A stretch of DNA of 35,197 bases from Bacteroidota bacterium (GTDB lineage: Bacteria > Bacteroidota > Bacteroidia > Chitinophagales > Chitinophagaceae): the NCBI GenBank assembly GCA_013285915.1, contig JABDGS010000035.1:1-35197 (forward strand), read 5' to 3'. Below, piece by piece: positions 31,603 to 35,197 of this stretch. Numbering within the stretch: the first letter of the stretch is position 1; every line of letters starts with the position of its first letter. Under the pieces are notes generated by a model. It saw only the letters and a program-made list of their open reading frames with translations, did no database searches and was not told the DNA's origin. The position numbers and the translations under genes are program-made.

Positions 31603-34029
31603 CTAAAACTTAACGTTTAGCGACAGCATATAATTAACTCCCGCAACAGGGTAATAATAATTGGCATTTACTACTGCACCGCCATAAATATATGGGTATG
31701 TTGATCCATTGGGCTCATACATACTATTAAATATGTTGTTAACCTGCGCAGTAATTCTCAGCTCTTTAAAAAGCAGGTGCTCAAAAGTGTAGCTGCCCAT
31801 AATACCCTGTGTATAAAAAGCACTTAGTTGTCGTTGGGTATTTTGTGTATTGTCAAGGTATTGGCTGCTTACATATTTACCACGCAGGCTAATTTCCAGG
31901 TGTTCAACAGGCAAGAAATTTAAGTTAACCGCGCCAATTATCGATGGTGAAAAAGAAATATCGGTATTACTGTGCGCAACGGCTACCTGCGTACCATCAT
32001 CGTAATTATCAAGGTATTCAGTAAAGCTTTTTATTTTATTGCGGCTAAGCGTTAAGTTGGCATTAGCATTAAGCCACTTATTTATAATGTAGCTGCCCTG
32101 CAACTCAATGCCAAGCCTGTAGCTAGTTGGCACATTTATGCGGGTATAGCTACCCACATCGTTTATTTTACCCGTAAGCACTAATTGATCTTTATATATC
32201 ATATCATATAAGGTAACGCCCCATGTATAATTTGGCTTTCTTCTTTCAACGCCAAATTCAAAATCATGCAATGTTTCCTTTTTGGGCTGCTGTTCAAGGC
32301 TTGCCTGGAAATCGTCGCGGTTTGGTTCCTTGTTAGCCTGCGCATAGCTTAGGTATGCATTCCATCCATTATAATTGTAGCTAACACCAGCCTTAGGGTT
32401 TAAAAAATTAAATTTTCTTTTAATAAATAAATCCGGGTTACCCTCAAAGCCTTCCATGTTATGCATAACATGCCTGTATTGTATATCACCAAAAACATTC
32501 CACCTGCTATTTATTGCACGCAACCATTTTGCATAAATGTTTGCATCTGTTTTTGTGGCCGGGTAATTATAATAAATATAATCTTTAGGTATGCCAACAT
32601 CTCCCCAAATTAATTCACCGTAATGCTTGCCAGTGTAGGTTGTCCAGCTTCCACCAAAAGTTAGCTCGTCTTTATTTTTTTTATATTGAAATGAAAAAGT
32701 TTGCCCGTAAAAATAATTATCAAGCCATAGCTGCCGTATGAGGTTTGTATTTGTGATAGTATCATTTCCATAAGCAACATTAGGCAAGCCATAATTCGCA
32801 AATGATGTTTCGCTGTTGTCACCGGCTTCCGTTTCAGCTTCTACACCTTTGTATTCCTCGTAATACCCATAGCCCCTCGTTAAAAAACTGGCGATATTAA
32901 GGCTCCATGTATTACTCAGCTTCTGGTTAAAGAATAGTTGGTAATGTGTTTGCCAGTAGTTGTCTGTTTCGTTTTTGTATGGGGAGCCAGGTTTTTCAGT
33001 TCCGGCAGGGTTATAGGTCCGGTCCGTTTTTAGCGTGGCAGAATCAATGCCATACCATGCCTGGTAAGTTTTTTCCTTACCCGCAATAAGATTGAAGCGT
33101 AGGGATGTGTTCTTATTTATATATGCACCTGAAAGGTAAAATGCCTGCAGGCTGGTGCTGGCCCTGTCAATATAGCCATTACTGCTTATTTGGCTGAGCC
33201 GCGCATCAATAGTAAAGTGGTCATTTATAAGGCCGCTTCCAAGGCGTATGGTATTTTTCCATGTGTTGAAGGAGCCATAGCTGTTATTTGACTCTGCATA
33301 AGGCTTATCATTAAATTCATTGGTGCTAAGGTTTATCGTAGCCCCAAAAGCGCCTGCCCCGTTAGTTGATGTACCCACACCACGTTGTATTTGTATAGAG
33401 CCGGTGGAAGAAAGTATATCAGGCAGGTCAACAAAATAAGTTCCTTCGCTTTCAGCATCGTTATAGGGTATGCCATTAAGGGTAACATTTATGCGTGTTG
33501 CATCCGTACCCCGAATATGCATGTAGGTATATCCTACCCCATTTCCTGCATCACTGCTTATATACACTGATGGTGTTTGGTTTATCAGGTAAGGTATATC
33601 CTGCCCCAGGTTATTTTTCTCGATCTGCTGTGTGTTTATCTCTGTTTTGGTAAAGGGGGCTTTATCTGCCGCGCGGACGGCTTTAATTTCAAGAGGTTCC
33701 AGAAAATATTCGGCATCGCCCAGCACCACATTAAAAGTGTTTACACTGGAAATCGCAAATGTCTGCTCAAACCTTTTTTTTCCTACGTACTGCACGGTTA
33801 ATTTGCCATCCTTAGGCATGGGGGCGTCTGCAATACTGTATCTAAATTCAAATTTGCCTCCATCCACTGTTTGAAAGGTGAGGGTTTTGGTTGGGCCAAG
33901 CAAGACAATGACGGTTGCTCCGCTCAGTGCCCGGCCCTGGTTGTCGGTAACAACGCCTTTAAATGTTACTTGTGTGTGTGCTAAAGCTGTTATTGCAAGT
34001 ACAGCCAAGGTTCCCAAAAATTTCTTCAT
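31603..34029 (-). CDS. TPP-riboswitch-controlled TonB-dependent receptor, predicted thiamine/TPP uptake
   Basis: An 808-residue TonB-dependent receptor with a signal peptide (1-19), a CarboxypepD_reg-like domain (about 22-108) and a plug domain (about 115-235: LIKAVRA-like linker, NQTPSVYISSDAGNGVGYTYMHIRGTD, GIPYNDAESEGTYFVDLP, GVGTSTNGAGAFG). A 22-strand barrel follows, ending in the aromatic C-terminal signature YMLSLNVKF. A clear TPP riboswitch precedes it, so its likely cargo is thiamine, its phosphates or precursors. This agrees with the Omr1-type receptors predicted in Bacteroidota from riboswitch comparisons. It is monocistronic, since the next gene on this strand is far away. Confidence 0.9.
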   Translation of the reverse strand: MKKFLGTLAVLAITALAHTQVTFKGVVTDNQGRALSGATVIVLLGPTKTLTFQTVDGGKFEFRYSIADAPMPKDGKLTVQYVGKKRFEQTFAISSVNTFNVVLGDAEYFLEPLEIKAVRAADKAPFTKTEINTQQIEKNNLGQDIPYLINQTPSVYISSDAGNGVGYTYMHIRGTDATRINVTLNGIPYNDAESEGTYFVDLPDILSSTGSIQIQRGVGTSTNGAGAFGATINLSTNEFNDKPYAESNNSYGSFNTWKNTIRLGSGLINDHFTIDARLSQISSNGYIDRASTSLQAFYLSGAYINKNTSLRFNLIAGKEKTYQAWYGIDSATLKTDRTYNPAGTEKPGSPYKNETDNYWQTHYQLFFNQKLSNTWSLNIASFLTRGYGYYEEYKGVEAETEAGDNSETSFANYGLPNVAYGNDTITNTNLIRQLWLDNYFYGQTFSFQYKKNKDELTFGGSWTTYTGKHYGELIWGDVGIPKDYIYYNYPATKTDANIYAKWLRAINSRWNVFGDIQYRHVMHNMEGFEGNPDLFIKRKFNFLNPKAGVSYNYNGWNAYLSYAQANKEPNRDDFQASLEQQPKKETLHDFEFGVERRKPNYTWGVTLYDMIYKDQLVLTGKINDVGSYTRINVPTSYRLGIELQGSYIINKWLNANANLTLSRNKIKSFTEYLDNYDDGTQVAVAHSNTDISFSPSIIGAVNLNFLPVEHLEISLRGKYVSSQYLDNTQNTQRQLSAFYTQGIMGSYTFEHLLFKELRITAQVNNIFNSMYEPNGSTYPYIYGGAVVNANYYYPVAGVNYMLSLNVKF

Positions 34030-34128
34030 ATTTTTTGTTTTGGGAACAGGGAAAATGCAACGGAGAAGGTAATGATTGATTTTTTTGCCGCCTCACGCCT
34101 TTGGTCAGCGTCTCACGGAAATATCGCC

Positions 34129-34206
34129 TTCCCTTCGCAGGAATTACCCTGTTCAGGTTCTACGGGTATTATCTCAGCCTTCGTTTTAAAGAAAGCACCC
34201 CGGGAT
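34129..34206 (-). ncRNA. TPP riboswitch (THI element)
   Basis: The minus strand holds the conserved TPP aptamer. P1 is closed by TCCC and GGGA, the GGGGTGC segment is followed by the invariant GGCTGAGA, then ACCCGT, GAACCTGA, and GGGTAATTCCTGCGAAGGGA. No intrinsic terminator with a U tract lies between it and the receptor ATG 100 nt downstream, so the likely control is at translation initiation or an unusual expression platform; a weak CCGT/GCGG-type hairpin lies at 34088-34118. Confidence 0.96.
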
Positions 34207-34326
34207 CTTACGTTTTGGCGGTAAACGCCCTACGTTTTAACAACACAAAGTAAATACAGATTTTTTTAAAAACCTGTAACTTTTTAATTTCATCGCCGTT
34301 ATACCTCCATAAAACTCAATTTAACC

Positions 34327-35115
34327 ATGCAAAAATTTATATTATCCGTATGCCTAACAATATTAATTGCGGGCACACAAGCGGTTGCACAGAACGTGGT
34401 ATATGATGCCAATGCCCAGGTAAGAAAAGTGGACCATTTCACCAAGGTAAATGTATCAAGCGCTATAACGCTGTATTTATCACAAGGCAAAGAAGAGGCT
34501 GTTGCGGTAAGTGCCGGTGACGAAAAATTTACAGCGCGTATAAGAACGGAAGTGCGTGATGGTGTTTTGAAGATCTATGTTGAAAATGGCGCGTGGAATA
34601 GCTGGAACTGGGGTAACCGCAAACTGAAGGCTTACGTTACAATAGTTGATATTGACGGTTTACACGCAAGTGGCGCATCAAGTGTTAAAGTAAGCGATCC
34701 GTTAAAGGCACGCAATAATTTTGACCTTGAGGTTAGCGGCGCATCAACTGTAAAATTTGATGGTGGTGTTACAGCAGGTAAAATAGACATGCAGATTGAT
34801 GGTGCCAGCAATTTCAGATCATCAGTAACAGCAGATGATATTAAAGTTAACCTTAGTGGTGCATCGCAGGCTGATGTTAGTGGTAAAAGTGCCGGTTTAA
34901 ATATAGAAGCCAGCGGTGCAAGCGGCTTTAATGGCTATGGCCTTGAAACAGAGAATTGTACAGCCGAAGCAAGCGGTGCATCAACCGTGCGTATTACGGT
35001 AAATAAAAAATTAGATGCCCAGGCAAGCGGCGCAAGCGGGATTGATTATAAAGGAGATGCTGTTATCACTAACCTCAATGTTAGCGGTGCCTCAAACGTT
35101 AAAAAAAGAAGCTAA
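34327..35115 (+). CDS. Head GIN domain (DUF2807) secreted protein
   Basis: A 262-residue protein with a signal peptide (1-22, cleavage near AVAQ). DUF2807 begins at about residue 37 (HFTKVNVSSAITLYLSQG). From about residue 112 it consists of repeated right-handed beta-helix-like rungs each marked by S/D-GAS (HASGASSVKV, EVSGASTVKF, IDGASNF, LSGASQADV, EASGASGF, EASGASTVRI, QASGASGID, NVSGASNV): eight copies at roughly 18-20 residue spacing. The family is common in envelope proteins of this phylum. Its function is unknown and may be adhesive or structural. It is divergent from the TPP-controlled receptor. Confidence 0.9.
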   Translation: MQKFILSVCLTILIAGTQAVAQNVVYDANAQVRKVDHFTKVNVSSAITLYLSQGKEEAVAVSAGDEKFTARIRTEVRDGVLKIYVENGAWNSWNWGNRKLKAYVTIVDIDGLHASGASSVKVSDPLKARNNFDLEVSGASTVKFDGGVTAGKIDMQIDGASNFRSSVTADDIKVNLSGASQADVSGKSAGLNIEASGASGFNGYGLETENCTAEASGASTVRITVNKKLDAQASGASGIDYKGDAVITNLNVSGASNVKKRS

Positions 35116-35139
35116 AACAAGCGAACTTTAATAACAATG

Positions 35140-35162
35140 GGCCCCTAATCGGGGCCTTTTTT
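35140..35162 (+). terminator. Intrinsic terminator of the GIN-domain gene
   Basis: GGCCCC (35140-35145) and GGGGCC (35151-35156) pair around a 5-nt loop, followed by six T. Confidence 0.88.
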
Positions 35163-35197
35163 ATTAATATCTGCCTTTAATAAATCTTTGATTTCGA

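Noticed and set aside
1..35197. CRISPR arrays, tRNA or rRNA genes, complete insertion sequences, prophage genes
   Set aside because: None seen on either strand; the repeats found are short palindromes and dispersed intergenic elements, not regularly spaced arrays.

Overview
The window comes from a member of the Bacteroidota, most likely the Chitinophagales/Chitinophagaceae group (inference). The evidence is two clear promoters of the Bacteroidota form (TTG or TTTG, 19-20 nt, TAnnTTTG), a type IX secretion plug protein, a TPP-riboswitch-controlled TonB-dependent receptor, a GH97 enzyme, futalosine-pathway menaquinone genes and SusC-like carboxypeptidase-regulatory domains. No rRNA, tRNA, CRISPR array, transposase or phage gene was seen.

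Layout. 0.1-5.7 kb: a serine-hydrolase lipoprotein, a TPR hybrid-type sensor kinase lipoprotein and a convergent GH97 glycosidase. 6.0-8.0 kb: mqnB and mqnD for menaquinone, separated by a 178-bp imperfect palindrome. 8.0-8.6 kb: a RelE/ParE toxin-antitoxin pair with its own promoter. 8.7-11.9 kb: a tricorn-type protease. 12.0-23.2 kb: a long minus-strand aromatic amino acid cluster in the order pheA, aminotransferase, tyrA, (DEAD-box helicase), DAHP synthase-chorismate mutase, aroB, aroA, (DUF433, DUF5615), aroC, then DUF952 and a thiamine-binding protein. 23.5-27.0 kb: a small lipoprotein, an ECF-like sigma factor coupled to a membrane anti-sigma-like/trypsin fusion, and a DUF1624 acyltransferase-like membrane protein. 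27.6-35.1 kb: outer-membrane and envelope genes, namely a TonB-type beta-barrel, the T9SS plug protein, a TPP-riboswitch TonB receptor and a GIN-domain protein.

The most striking signal is in front of pheA. A 30-codon reading frame (23203-23111, minus) encodes a peptide in which 12 of 13 consecutive residues are Phe or Tyr. It is followed by a 10-bp intrinsic terminator hairpin with a U tract, and an alternative antiterminator can be drawn between the end of the leader frame and the 5' arm of the terminator. With a TTTG-N19-TATATTTG promoter directly upstream, this is a textbook transcription attenuator sensing Phe/Tyr-tRNA charging, here in a Bacteroidota setting and possibly translated from a nearly leaderless mRNA.

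The second notable signal is a family of short GC-rich palindromic repeats confined to the aromatic cluster region. Two copies lie in frame inside aroA, giving nearly the same peptide twice, a related palindrome lies in frame inside aroC, and others are intergenic, including one touching the aroB start and an inverted pair next to the pheA attenuator. The cluster also carries two apparent insertions: a translationally coupled DUF433/DUF5615 toxin-antitoxin-like pair between aroA and aroC, and a DEAD-box helicase bracketed by inverted copies of a dispersed repeat.
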